Assembly (NCBI RefSeq): GCF_002019855.1
Contig: NZ_CM007717.1
Location: 4,736,657-4,800,656 of the forward strand
Length of the DNA: 64,000 nucleotides
Direction of reading: 5' to 3'
Source of the DNA: Streptomyces antibioticus
GTDB taxonomy: Bacteria > Actinomycetota > Actinomycetes > Streptomycetales > Streptomycetaceae
In this document: one piece after another, positions 27,679 to 35,408 of the stretch
How the letters are laid out: every line of letters starts with the position of its first letter
Numbering within the stretch: the stretch's first letter is position 1
Translations under genes and position numbers: made by a program
The notes under the pieces: generated by a model
What the model saw: the letters and a program-made list of their open reading frames with translations, nothing else
The model's database searches: none
Told to the model about the DNA's origin: nothing

Positions 27679-29262
27679 ATGCACACCAGGCGCTCACCCG
27701 GCAGGTCCCCGCGCAGCTCCCTCGTCGCCGTCACGCTGCTCTCCGTCGCGGCGCTGCTGGTCCCGGCCTGCTCCCCCTCCCGGGACACGACGAGTCCGGC
27801 GGGCTCGGCGGCCCGGGCGGAGCTGGCCGCGCTGCCGAAGGCGACGCCGTCGGCGCTGACGTCGTACTACGGGCAGAAGCTGGACTGGCGCTCCTGCGGC
27901 GTCCCCGGTTTCCAGTGCGCCACGATGAAGGCGCCGCTCGACTACGCCGACCCGGCCAAGGGCGACGTCCGCCTCGCCGTCGCCCGCAAGAAGGCCACCG
28001 GGCCGGGCAAGCGGCTGGGCTCCCTGCTGGTGAACCCGGGCGGCCCCGGCGGCTCGGCGGTCGGCTACCTCCAGGGGTACGCGGGGATCGGCTACCCGGC
28101 CGAGGTCCGCGCGCGGTACGACATGGTCGCCGTGGACCCGCGCGGCGTGGCCCGCAGCGAGCCCGTGCTCTGTCTCGACGGCCGCGCGATGGACGCGTAC
28201 ACGCAGACCGACGTGACCCCCGACGACCAGCGGGAGACCGGAAAGCTGGTCGACGCGTACCAGAAGTTCGCGGAGAGCTGCGGCGCGCGGTCCGCCCGGC
28301 TGCTGCGGCACGTCTCGACCGTCGAGGCGGCCCGCGACATGGACGTGCTGCGCGGGGTGCTGGGGGACCGGCGGCTGACGTACGTGGGCGCGTCGTACGG
28401 GACGCTGCTCGGCGCGACGTACGCCGGACTGTTCCCGGAGCGGGTGGGCCGGCTGGTCCTGGACGGCGCGATGGACCCTTCGCTGTCCGCCCGCCGGCTG
28501 AGCCTGGACCAGACGGCGGGCTTCGAGACGGCGTTCCGGTCCTTCGCCAAGGACTGCGCGCGCAGCGCCGGCTGCCCGCTCGGCAAGGAGGAGGCCGAGG
28601 TCGGCCGCAACCTCAAGGCGTTCTTCCGCCGCCTCGACGCCCGCCCCGTCCCCACCGGCGACCCGTCCGGCCGCCCGCTCGGCGAGGCGCTCGCCACCAC
28701 CGGCGTGATCGCGGCGATGTACGACGAGAGCTCCTGGGAGCAGCTCCGTGACGCGCTGACCGCGGCGATCGAGGAGAACGACGGCTCCGGCCTGCTCGCC
28801 CTGTCCGACAGCTACTACGAACGCGACGGCGACGGCCGCTACGCCAATCTGATGGCCGCCAACGCCGCCGTGAACTGCCTCGACCTCCCGTCCGCCTTCT
28901 CGGGCCCCGAGGACGTACGGCGGGCGCTGCCGTCCTTCGAGAAGGCGTCCCCGGTCTTCGGCGAGGGCCTCGCCTGGGCCTCCCTGAACTGCACGTACTG
29001 GCCGGTCGCGGCCACGGGCGAGCCGCGCCGCATCGAGGCGAAGGGCGCCGCGCCGATCGTCGTCGTCGGCACCACCCGCGACCCGGCGACCCCCTACCGC
29101 TGGGCCCAGGCCCTCTCCGGCCAGCTCGCCTCGGCCCGCCTCCTCACCTACGTCGGCGACGGCCACACCGCCTACGGCCGCGGCAGCTCCTGCATCGACT
29201 CCACGATCGACACCTACCTCCTGACCGGCACACCCCCACCCTCCGGCAAGCGCTGCCGCTGA
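27679..29262 (+). CDS. Secreted alpha/beta-hydrolase lipoprotein, tripeptidyl aminopeptidase type
   Basis: A 527-residue SlpD/SlpE-like peptidase. The signal sequence has Arg residues, a hydrophobic core and the lipobox LLVPAC, so the mature protein should be a membrane-anchored extracytoplasmic lipoprotein. The oxyanion segment is LLVNPGGPGGSAVG. The nucleophile elbow is YVGASYGTLLGA (Ser in GASYG). The C-terminal TAP-like region carries VGTTRDPATPYRWA and GDGHTAYGRGSSCID, with the catalytic Asp and His. Such enzymes release N-terminal tripeptides from extracellular peptides. ATG at 27679 was chosen because it starts the signal peptide. Last protein gene before tRNA-Thr. Confidence 0.9.
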   Translation: MHTRRSPGRSPRSSLVAVTLLSVAALLVPACSPSRDTTSPAGSAARAELAALPKATPSALTSYYGQKLDWRSCGVPGFQCATMKAPLDYADPAKGDVRLAVARKKATGPGKRLGSLLVNPGGPGGSAVGYLQGYAGIGYPAEVRARYDMVAVDPRGVARSEPVLCLDGRAMDAYTQTDVTPDDQRETGKLVDAYQKFAESCGARSARLLRHVSTVEAARDMDVLRGVLGDRRLTYVGASYGTLLGATYAGLFPERVGRLVLDGAMDPSLSARRLSLDQTAGFETAFRSFAKDCARSAGCPLGKEEAEVGRNLKAFFRRLDARPVPTGDPSGRPLGEALATTGVIAAMYDESSWEQLRDALTAAIEENDGSGLLALSDSYYERDGDGRYANLMAANAAVNCLDLPSAFSGPEDVRRALPSFEKASPVFGEGLAWASLNCTYWPVAATGEPRRIEAKGAAPIVVVGTTRDPATPYRWAQALSGQLASARLLTYVGDGHTAYGRGSSCIDSTIDTYLLTGTPPPSGKRCR

Positions 29263-29339
29263 CCCAGGGGGTGGTCCGAGCCCCTCCAGAAACTGTGTAG
29301 ACTTACCGACGTTGCTGACCACACCATGGTCCGCAGCGC

Positions 29340-29416
29340 GCCGCCTTAGCTCAGATGGCCAGAGCAACGCACTCGTAATGCGTAGGTCTCGGGTTCGAAT
29401 CCCGAAGGCGGCTCCA
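29340..29416 (+). tRNA. tRNA-Thr (anticodon CGT)
   Basis: A complete cloverleaf can be folded. The acceptor arm is GCCGCCT/AGGCGGC, the anticodon arm ACGCA-CTCGTAA-TGCGT gives anticodon CGT (reads ACG), and the T arm is CTCGGGTTCGAATCCCGAA. The 3' CCA is encoded at 29414-29416. Everything downstream until about 43 kb looks accessory, so its 3' end may be an integration site. I did not find a second copy of the 3' end in the window. Confidence 0.97.
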
Positions 29417-29835
29417 TCTCTGACACAGCGGTTTCCTTCGGGGGGCCGCTGCCGTCGTTCCGTCCTGGTTGCGGCCAGTTGCCGTTGCCGCCCTGGCAGC
29501 CGCTCATCCGGCCTTGCCCCGCTTGCCGCGACGCAGTGGGATCGGATTTGTTTCGTGAGTGCAGGTCGGCCCGAGGGTGAATTCGAATACGGTTTGGGCT
29601 GATTTTGGGCTACTGCGAGGAGATGGCCGGGGCGGCACCGTTGGCAGAGCCTGCAGGCAAGAGCGAGCCATTGATTTGATGGATAGTCGTGACGAACCGG
29701 TAGGTATTGCCGGTATCGGCTTGATCGTCGGCATCGGGGTACGACCGGGAGTGGCGAACTCGCGCGGAACGTGAGTGTGTCGAATCGGCGACATGGCGAG
29801 AATTCTCAATCCATTTGATTGGTAGCGAGAGAAAC
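29417..29835. other. Low-GC junction region after tRNA-Thr, no clear gene
   Basis: About 420 bp. GC falls noticeably from about 29550 onward, unlike flanking core DNA. Short plus-strand frames at 29624 (18 codons) and 29681 (31 codons, containing GIAGIGLIVGIG) have weak ribosome binding sites and are not claimed as genes. No integrase or excisionase remnant was recognised. Confidence 0.5.
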
Positions 29836-30108
29836 GTGAATCAGGTGGAAGTTGTCGAGCTGGCGGGGCGTGGCCCGACCGATATGAGCGTCGCGGGGCT
29901 TGTCGTCTGCGCAGTGCTGCTTCCGCTGGGGGTCTCGGTGGGGAGCAACATCGCGCAGGCTGCCGATCGCGTGCATGCGCTCCTTGCGGTCGTCCTGCCG
30001 GGCCCCGTGGAGAGGGAGTCGTCGAGGTCGCTTCGCTTTGCCGGTTGGGTCATCGCGTTCCTGTCCTTCGTGGGAATGGTTGTTGAAATTCGGTCGGGCG
30101 TAACCTGA
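29836..30108 (+). CDS. Small membrane protein, unknown
   Basis: A 90-residue protein with two hydrophobic helices (about residues 17-35 and 68-85) separated by a segment rich in Ala, Arg and Glu. GTG at 29836 follows GCGAGAGA; TTG at 29815 is an upstream alternative. Codon use is less GC-biased than in neighbouring core genes, consistent with acquired DNA. It is followed 51 bp later by another small membrane protein, so the two may be co-expressed. No family recognised. Confidence 0.5.
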   Translation: MNQVEVVELAGRGPTDMSVAGLVVCAVLLPLGVSVGSNIAQAADRVHALLAVVLPGPVERESSRSLRFAGWVIAFLSFVGMVVEIRSGVT

Positions 30109-30159
30109 GTCACCCGCGGAAACAGTGGTCAAGTGCGGGCACCTGAAGACGGAGGCGAT

Positions 30160-30384
30160 GTGTTTCATTTCGTGTGGGCCGCGCTCGTATCGGCTCTTGG
30201 TGCACTGATCGCCTGCGATTACCGCAACCTGGCCATCCGGGTATACGACGCAATCGGGACGATCGCGCCGGGAGGGCCGCCCAGCCCTCGGTTCACTCCG
30301 GACCATCTCAGGGTCATATGGGCAATCTTGGCGGTTGTCTGTGGCGTGGTGGCAATTGTCAGAGGCGTGGCGTTGTTCGGCTGA
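30160..30384 (+). CDS. Small membrane protein, unknown
   Basis: A 74-residue protein with one hydrophobic helix at the N terminus (FVWAALVSALGALIACDY) and one at the C terminus (VIWAILAVVCGVVAIVRGVAL), and a short polar middle. GTG at 30160 has a perfect GGAGG at 30151-30155, which makes this start better than the in-frame GTG at 30133. It has the same size and topology as the preceding small gene. No family recognised. Confidence 0.55.
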   Translation: MFHFVWAALVSALGALIACDYRNLAIRVYDAIGTIAPGGPPSPRFTPDHLRVIWAILAVVCGVVAIVRGVALFG

Positions 30385-30399
30385 TCCGCGTTCAGCCTC

Positions 30400-30660
30400 G
30401 GGTTCTGCGTAATCCCGGCGCTGAGGTGGGTGTTCAGGTTGTTCCGGACCGGCACGATCGGGCCGCCGAGCCGCTGGTGCGCGGTCCGGATCAGGTCGCG
30501 GTGGTCCTTCCGGCCTCGTCCTCAAACCGGCCTCGTCCTCGAAGACGAGCCGGGCGCCGGGCGCCGTCGCGGTCCTTCCGTCCGGGGCCAGGTCTTCTTC
30601 GTCGAGCCACTGGCGGCGGCCGGAGCGCGGCGTCCTTCCGCACGTGCACGGCGGAGACGG
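30400..30660 (-). mobile_element. Decayed IS630-family transposase fragment
   Basis: On the minus strand, about 30531-30553 reads LVFEDEAG, the conserved first-Asp segment of IS630 DDE transposases. About 30408-30506, in another frame, reads DHRDLIRTAHQRLGGPIVP and then NNLNTHLSAGI, corresponding to the second-Asp region YRDLI..AH..LGGPIV.VWDN.N.H. The two pieces are almost adjacent although about 80 residues should separate them, and WD is mutated to RN, so the gene is internally deleted, frameshifted and dead. No terminal inverted repeats identified. The rest of the 30385-30759 gap shows no other gene. Confidence 0.55.
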
Positions 30661-30759
30661 TTACGGGGTGGGCGGCGAGCCGGGGTGTTCAAACAAATGG
30701 GGGCTCTCTACGGTTGGGGTTCGGCTGGTCTGTGGGGATGGATGGGTGAAGGGGGCTGA

Positions 30760-33180
30760 GTGGAAGCCGAGTTGGCGACTCTTGCCGCGTCGGGGGCGAC
30801 GGCGCTGGTCGGGCTGATGGTTTCGGACGCGTGGGAACGGGCCAAGGGGGCGATCGCCCGGTTCGCCGGGCGGCGCGCTTCGGGCGAGGACGTCGAGGGC
30901 GAACTGGAAGCCGACCGTGCCGAGTTGAACGACGCACGGACGACGGGAGGCGTACGCGCTCAGGCAGACGTCCGGGCCCGGTTGCGGCAGCGGCTGGAGG
31001 CGCTCTTTCAGGAGGATCCCGGTGCTGCCGAGGAGTTGGCACGGCTGCTGGCCGAGGTCGCTCCAGAGTCCTCCCGGACCTTCGTCAGCCTTGTCAGTGG
31101 AGGGGTGAACTACGGTCCCACCTTCCAGGGTTCGCACATCCACGGTGGCATCACCTTCAACGTCGGGACGGCTACGGCGTCGGATTCCGCTGTGCGACCC
31201 GATCAAGTACCTGCTGTGACAGTTCCGTTCAGTAACCGCACTGCCGAACTCGCCAATCTGGACGCGTTATTTGGCGGGCGCGCGGATCGCTCCGGGTCCG
31301 TTGACGTCGGTGTGCTCGCCGGCCTCCCGGGTGTCGGCAAGACGACCATGGCCTGGCATTGGGCGGCGGCGTCGCGGGCGCTCTTCCCGGACGGCCAGTT
31401 GTACGTGGACTTCGCGGCACTGAGGGACCGGTCCGTGCCGATGAGTCTCGTCGGCGCCGATGTCTCCGAGGCCCTCGCCATGTGCCTGAGGTCGCTGTCG
31501 GGAAGCGACGACGGCATTCCGAGTTCACTTGCGGAACGGACCAACCTGTTCCGGTCGCGCTCGGCCGACCTTCGCATCCTGCTCGTCCTTGACGACGTGA
31601 ACCAGCCCGCACAGGTGCGCGCTCTGATCCCCAAGGGGCCGGGCAGCGCCGTGCTGGTCACGAGTCAGGGCAGGCTCGGTGAACTGGCCATGGACGGTGC
31701 CCGGTTGATCTCTGTCAAACCGCTGGATGCGCACGGCGGGCTCGCGCTGCTGAGGGACCGGTGCGGTGCGGAAGCGGTCGCGGCCGAGCCCGAGGCCGCG
31801 GAGCGTCTGGTCGAGCTGTGCGGCGGGCTCCCGGTGGCCCTCCAGGTCGTGGCGGCGCGGCTGGTCACCGATGACGCCCTGAGCATGACGGCTCTGGCCG
31901 CCGAACTGGACGACGAAGCCGGAAGGCTGGCCGGGATGGCGCTGGAAGGTGAGGAGTCCTCCGTGTCCGCTGTTCTGGGTCCCTCCTATCGGCTGTTGCC
32001 ACCGGAAGCCGCTCGGCTCTACCGCCTCCTGGGCTGGCTGCCGGTCGGCCTCTTCGACGCCGGCGTGGCTGCGGTCGCCGCCGATGTCGACACGCGGCGC
32101 GCGAAGCGTCTGCTGGGTGTCCTGGTGAAGGCCAGCCTGGTGGAGAAGACACAGGACGGCCGCTACCGCATGCACGATCTGGTCCGTCTGCACGCCAAGG
32201 AGCGCGCGGTGGCGGAGGAGCCGGAGAACGCGGAGGTGGCCCTGACGGAACGGGTGGGCACGCACTATCTCGTGCTGACCGCGTTCGCCGACCGCGCCCT
32301 CAGGCGGGACCGGCTGCGGATCGCCGAGCTGAGCGCCCTGCTGCGGGACGCCGATGATCCCTTCGCCGCTGTCGGCGGGCCGCCGCCCTTGGAGTGGCTG
32401 GACACAGAGCGCCCCGCCGTCCTGGCGGTGTTGCGCACGGCCGTCCGGTTCGGGCTGCACACCTTGGCGTGGCGGCTGGCCGAGGCGTTCACCGTGCTGT
32501 TCCTGTACCGCCGCTACCTCGGGGCCTGGAAGGAGTCGCTGGAGCTGGGTGCCGAGGCAGCGGCCGCAGCGGCGGCTTCGGCGGGCACGGCCGGCGAGTT
32601 CACGGAGGCCACGGCGGCAGAGGCCCGGCTGCGCAGCCTGCTGTCGCGCCCGTTGCTGGACCTCGGCGAGAACGACCGGGCCGCAGCGGAACTCGACAAG
32701 GCCGTCGCCCTGGCCGAGACGTCCGGTCACCTCGTCCTGCGCGCCTCCGTACAGGAGTTCCTCGGACGGTACCGGGACCTCTGCGAACCGTCTCGCGCCG
32801 TCGATGCCTACCTGCTCTCCCTGCAACTCAACGAGCAGGCCGGGGAGGCCCGTGGCGCGGCCATCGCCGCCTACTTCCTCGGGTGCGCGCAGGACGCCCA
32901 GGGCGATCACGCGGAGGCCATGGTCACCTTGCGCCGGGCGCGACAGGAGCTGGAGAGCCGGGACGAGCCCGACCGCCGGATGGCGGCCCGGGTGACCGCC
33001 GCCATGGGCGTCGTACACGATCATCTCGGTGAGACCGAGGAGGCGGTTCGCGAGCTGCGCGGGGCGGCCCAGGTGCTGGGCGAGTGGGGGCGACGCACTA
33101 CGAGGCGCAGGCGCTGGTGCAGCTCGCCGACGTCGCCGAGCGGACCGGGGACCGTGACGGCCTGGTGCGCGAGTGTCTGA
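30760..33180 (+). CDS. NB-ARC/TPR STAND protein (unit 1), C-terminus frameshifted
   Basis: Open frame of 806 residues. Layout: helical N-terminal domain (1-105), a short Gly/His/Phe motif (YGPTFQGSHIHGGITFN, ~118-134), NB-ARC ATPase with Walker A GLPGVGKTT (188-196), LLVLDD (274-279), GGLP (355-358) and MHD (471-473), winged helix, then TPR-like helices. STAND proteins are ligand-triggered ATPase switches. The last 31 residues are an Arg/Trp/Ser run foreign to the protein. One extra G in the G5 run at 33086-33090 would restore the frame as ATHYEAQALVQLADVAERTG and end it at 33263. It contains a TTA codon (Leu170). GTG start with AAGGGGG upstream. It converges with the next gene. Confidence 0.85.
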   Translation: MEAELATLAASGATALVGLMVSDAWERAKGAIARFAGRRASGEDVEGELEADRAELNDARTTGGVRAQADVRARLRQRLEALFQEDPGAAEELARLLAEVAPESSRTFVSLVSGGVNYGPTFQGSHIHGGITFNVGTATASDSAVRPDQVPAVTVPFSNRTAELANLDALFGGRADRSGSVDVGVLAGLPGVGKTTMAWHWAAASRALFPDGQLYVDFAALRDRSVPMSLVGADVSEALAMCLRSLSGSDDGIPSSLAERTNLFRSRSADLRILLVLDDVNQPAQVRALIPKGPGSAVLVTSQGRLGELAMDGARLISVKPLDAHGGLALLRDRCGAEAVAAEPEAAERLVELCGGLPVALQVVAARLVTDDALSMTALAAELDDEAGRLAGMALEGEESSVSAVLGPSYRLLPPEAARLYRLLGWLPVGLFDAGVAAVAADVDTRRAKRLLGVLVKASLVEKTQDGRYRMHDLVRLHAKERAVAEEPENAEVALTERVGTHYLVLTAFADRALRRDRLRIAELSALLRDADDPFAAVGGPPPLEWLDTERPAVLAVLRTAVRFGLHTLAWRLAEAFTVLFLYRRYLGAWKESLELGAEAAAAAAASAGTAGEFTEATAAEARLRSLLSRPLLDLGENDRAAAELDKAVALAETSGHLVLRASVQEFLGRYRDLCEPSRAVDAYLLSLQLNEQAGEARGAAIAAYFLGCAQDAQGDHAEAMVTLRRARQELESRDEPDRRMAARVTAAMGVVHDHLGETEEAVRELRGAAQVLGEWGRRTTRRRRWCSSPTSPSGPGTVTAWCASV

Positions 33181-33256
33181 GCCGGGCCGTCGCCGTTCAC
33201 GAGGCGGCCGGCAGTCGCTTGGCGGAGGAGCTGAGGCGGCGGTTGGAGGATCTCGA

Positions 33257-34996
33257 TCAGTAGCGCGGCCGGTGCGGGCGGGGGCGTACGCGGAGGGCGA
33301 CGTCCTCGTCCCGGCCGGCACCGATCCGCAGCGTCACGTGGGTGTCGTCCAGCGGGCGGCCCGCGCGCAGGCACGCGTAGACGACCGCGGCCGGCAGGGT
33401 CGGATCCGTCACCGGTCCGGTGGTCGCCGCCTCCACGATCCGGCCGTCCCTGAGCCCGACCAGACAGCAGCCTCCGCGAACGTCCGAGACCGCGAGGAGG
33501 CTTCCGGGGAACCGGGCGAGTGTCTCCTCGATCCAGCGGAGGGCGCCGACCGAGGTGGACGCGGCCCGGCGCCGGACGAGGACTGAAGCGCTCTCGGCCA
33601 AGCGGTGGTCGCGTTCGTCGTCGACGCAGGCCAGATGGGTGGAGCAGGTGGAGGTGTCCGGGTGTGCGTCGTCGTGCGCGGTCGCTGCCGCCGGAAAGCG
33701 GCGCACGGAGACCGTCGGTGCCTCGCTGTCTCCGGTGACGAGGGTGGTCACTTGCCACGACGTGACCGGTGAGGCGGGTGGGTCCGGTACGGGCAGCAGC
33801 AGGGGCGACGGCGGTGGGGACGCCGGCTCGGCCAGATTCAGCAGGCGGTAGAGGGCGGTGCGGAGCCTGGCGAGGGCCTGCCCCGGTTCGGCGAAGGCCC
33901 GTTCCGCGACCGCCGCGTACCGCCGGGGAGTGTGCTCACGGATCAGGTCCTCCACCTGCCGGAGCAGGTCCCCCCGGGTGTCGAGGCGCGGTGCCACGGC
34001 CGCCAGATCGTGGACGGCGGTCCCGGGCACGGCGTCACTCCCGAACGCGGCCAGCAGCACCGGTGTACCCGACGCGGCGCCGTACAGCGTCACCGAACCG
34101 TGGTCGCCGATCACGACGTCCGCCGCGACCAGCGCGGGCCGCCAGGCATGGACGGCCGGCATCAGCAGCAGGCCCGCGTCCAGGGCGGCGGCGGCCTGCG
34201 AGGTGTGGATCTGCCACGCTCCATGGGCCGACCAGACATTGGGGTGGACGATCGCACCCACCCGGTAGTCGTCGTAGGGGAGTTGGGACAGCAGACGCGA
34301 CAGCAGATCCGGATGGCGGCCAAGGAGCGAGGTGGGTCCCCAGGTGGAGCTGACCATGACCAGACGCTGGTGCTCCGCGACCCCCAGCGCGTCCCGGTAC
34401 GCGTTCCTGCGTGACCGGCTGACGACCAGCTCGTCGTAGCACGGGTCGCCGACCAGCAGCGTGTGTCCTGCGGACTTCGGGTGGGTGGCGAGCAACTGCT
34501 CTTCCTGTGCCGGATGCGAGACGGCCAGCCAGGCGCGCCCCGACTCGAGCAGTGAGTCCGGTACGACGCCGGAGAGTCTGTCCGTCGAACTCCGGGAATC
34601 CGGAACGTACTTCTGGAAGCCGATGCCGTGCGGCAGCACCAGCACCGGACAGTCGCCCTCCGGCACGTCGATGTTCTCGCTGGCGGTGAGGATGAGGTCG
34701 GGGGTCGTCCGGCCGAGCTGTTCCCACGGCATGACCCGGCATCCGGCCTCGTGGAGGAGGTCGAGGACACCGGCGTTGAACGCGGACGTGGGGTCGTGGG
34801 CGAAGACGACGGTCACCCGGCCGTCTCCGCGCAGGAGCGACGGCAGGGTCTCCAGGACCCGTACGGTCGAGGTGACCGTGCGGGCGGCGACGACAAGAGT
34901 GCGTTCGCTCTGGAAGGTGCTCCACCGGTGGGCGTCGGCCCCTACGGGAACGCGAAGCGGCGGCTGGCTACCGAACAAGGCGGCCGCCTCTGACAA
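33257..34996 (-). CDS. CDP-glycerol glycerophosphotransferase-like protein (unit 1)
   Basis: A 579-residue protein with the fold signature of GT-B enzymes of the teichoic-acid polymerase type. Seen are VLPHGIGFQK (compare WHGxxLK), GDPCYDELV (compare GxPRND), VMVSSTWGPTSL (compare YAPTWR), AIVHPNVW, and ADVVIGDHGSVTLYGAA followed by GTPVLL (compare DYSSxxFD and the P of the nucleotide site). The first ~30 residues contain RVPVGADAHRW, shared with the unit 2 paralogue. The C-terminal ~180 residues are a separate domain, also shared among the three. Donor and acceptor are unknown; it may not use CDP-glycerol. It overlaps the restored end of the TPR gene by 7 bp. Confidence 0.7.
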   Translation of the reverse strand: MSEAAALFGSQPPLRVPVGADAHRWSTFQSERTLVVAARTVTSTVRVLETLPSLLRGDGRVTVVFAHDPTSAFNAGVLDLLHEAGCRVMPWEQLGRTTPDLILTASENIDVPEGDCPVLVLPHGIGFQKYVPDSRSSTDRLSGVVPDSLLESGRAWLAVSHPAQEEQLLATHPKSAGHTLLVGDPCYDELVVSRSRRNAYRDALGVAEHQRLVMVSSTWGPTSLLGRHPDLLSRLLSQLPYDDYRVGAIVHPNVWSAHGAWQIHTSQAAAALDAGLLLMPAVHAWRPALVAADVVIGDHGSVTLYGAASGTPVLLAAFGSDAVPGTAVHDLAAVAPRLDTRGDLLRQVEDLIREHTPRRYAAVAERAFAEPGQALARLRTALYRLLNLAEPASPPPSPLLLPVPDPPASPVTSWQVTTLVTGDSEAPTVSVRRFPAAATAHDDAHPDTSTCSTHLACVDDERDHRLAESASVLVRRRAASTSVGALRWIEETLARFPGSLLAVSDVRGGCCLVGLRDGRIVEAATTGPVTDPTLPAAVVYACLRAGRPLDDTHVTLRIGAGRDEDVALRVRPRPHRPRY

Positions 34997-35017
34997 ACCC
35001 CTGCCCCCGACTGGTCA

Positions 35018-35183
35018 GCGGCTCGCGGCTCGCGGCTCGCGGCTCGCGGCTCGCGGCTCGCGGCTCGCGGCTCGCGGCTCGCGGCTCGCGGCTCGCGGCT
35101 CGCGGCTCGCGGCTCGCGGCTCGCGGCTCGCGGCTCGCGGCTCGCGGCTCGCGGCTCGCGGCTCGCGGCTCGCGGCTCGCGGC
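35018..35183. repeat. Perfect 7-bp tandem repeat, about 23.7 copies
   Basis: GCGGCTC repeated without a single mismatch over 166 bp. It starts 22 bp upstream of the unit 1 transferase start and lies 226 bp before the unit 2 TPR gene start, so it sits in their shared promoter region. Because 7 is not a multiple of 3, all frames cycle through it, giving artefactual (AARGSRL)n and (REPRAAS)n ORFs. Such arrays change length by slippage and can tune promoter spacing. Confidence 0.95.
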
Positions 35184-35408
35184 GATGGTGCTTAGCGCAT
35201 CTCAAGCCGGTTTGCAATCTTTCGGCCGGTTTCCCGGCGGGCGGACGGGCATGTGAACTCGTACACGGTATCGAAATCGCGGTGACCGTGACGCACGCAT
35301 GGTGTGAACCCCGTGTGCCGGTCCGGTCGTCCGCGAGCACCTGATCTGAAGCGCGTCGAGCAGCAGTTGTCCGACCGGATACACGGTCACGACCAGGAAG
35401 GCCCCGCC

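Noticed and set aside
30174..30759. Plus-strand ORFs of 191 and 109 codons before the unit 1 STAND gene
   Set aside because: They are antisense to the transposase relic or out of frame with the small membrane protein. The Arg/Pro-rich composition is noncoding-like.
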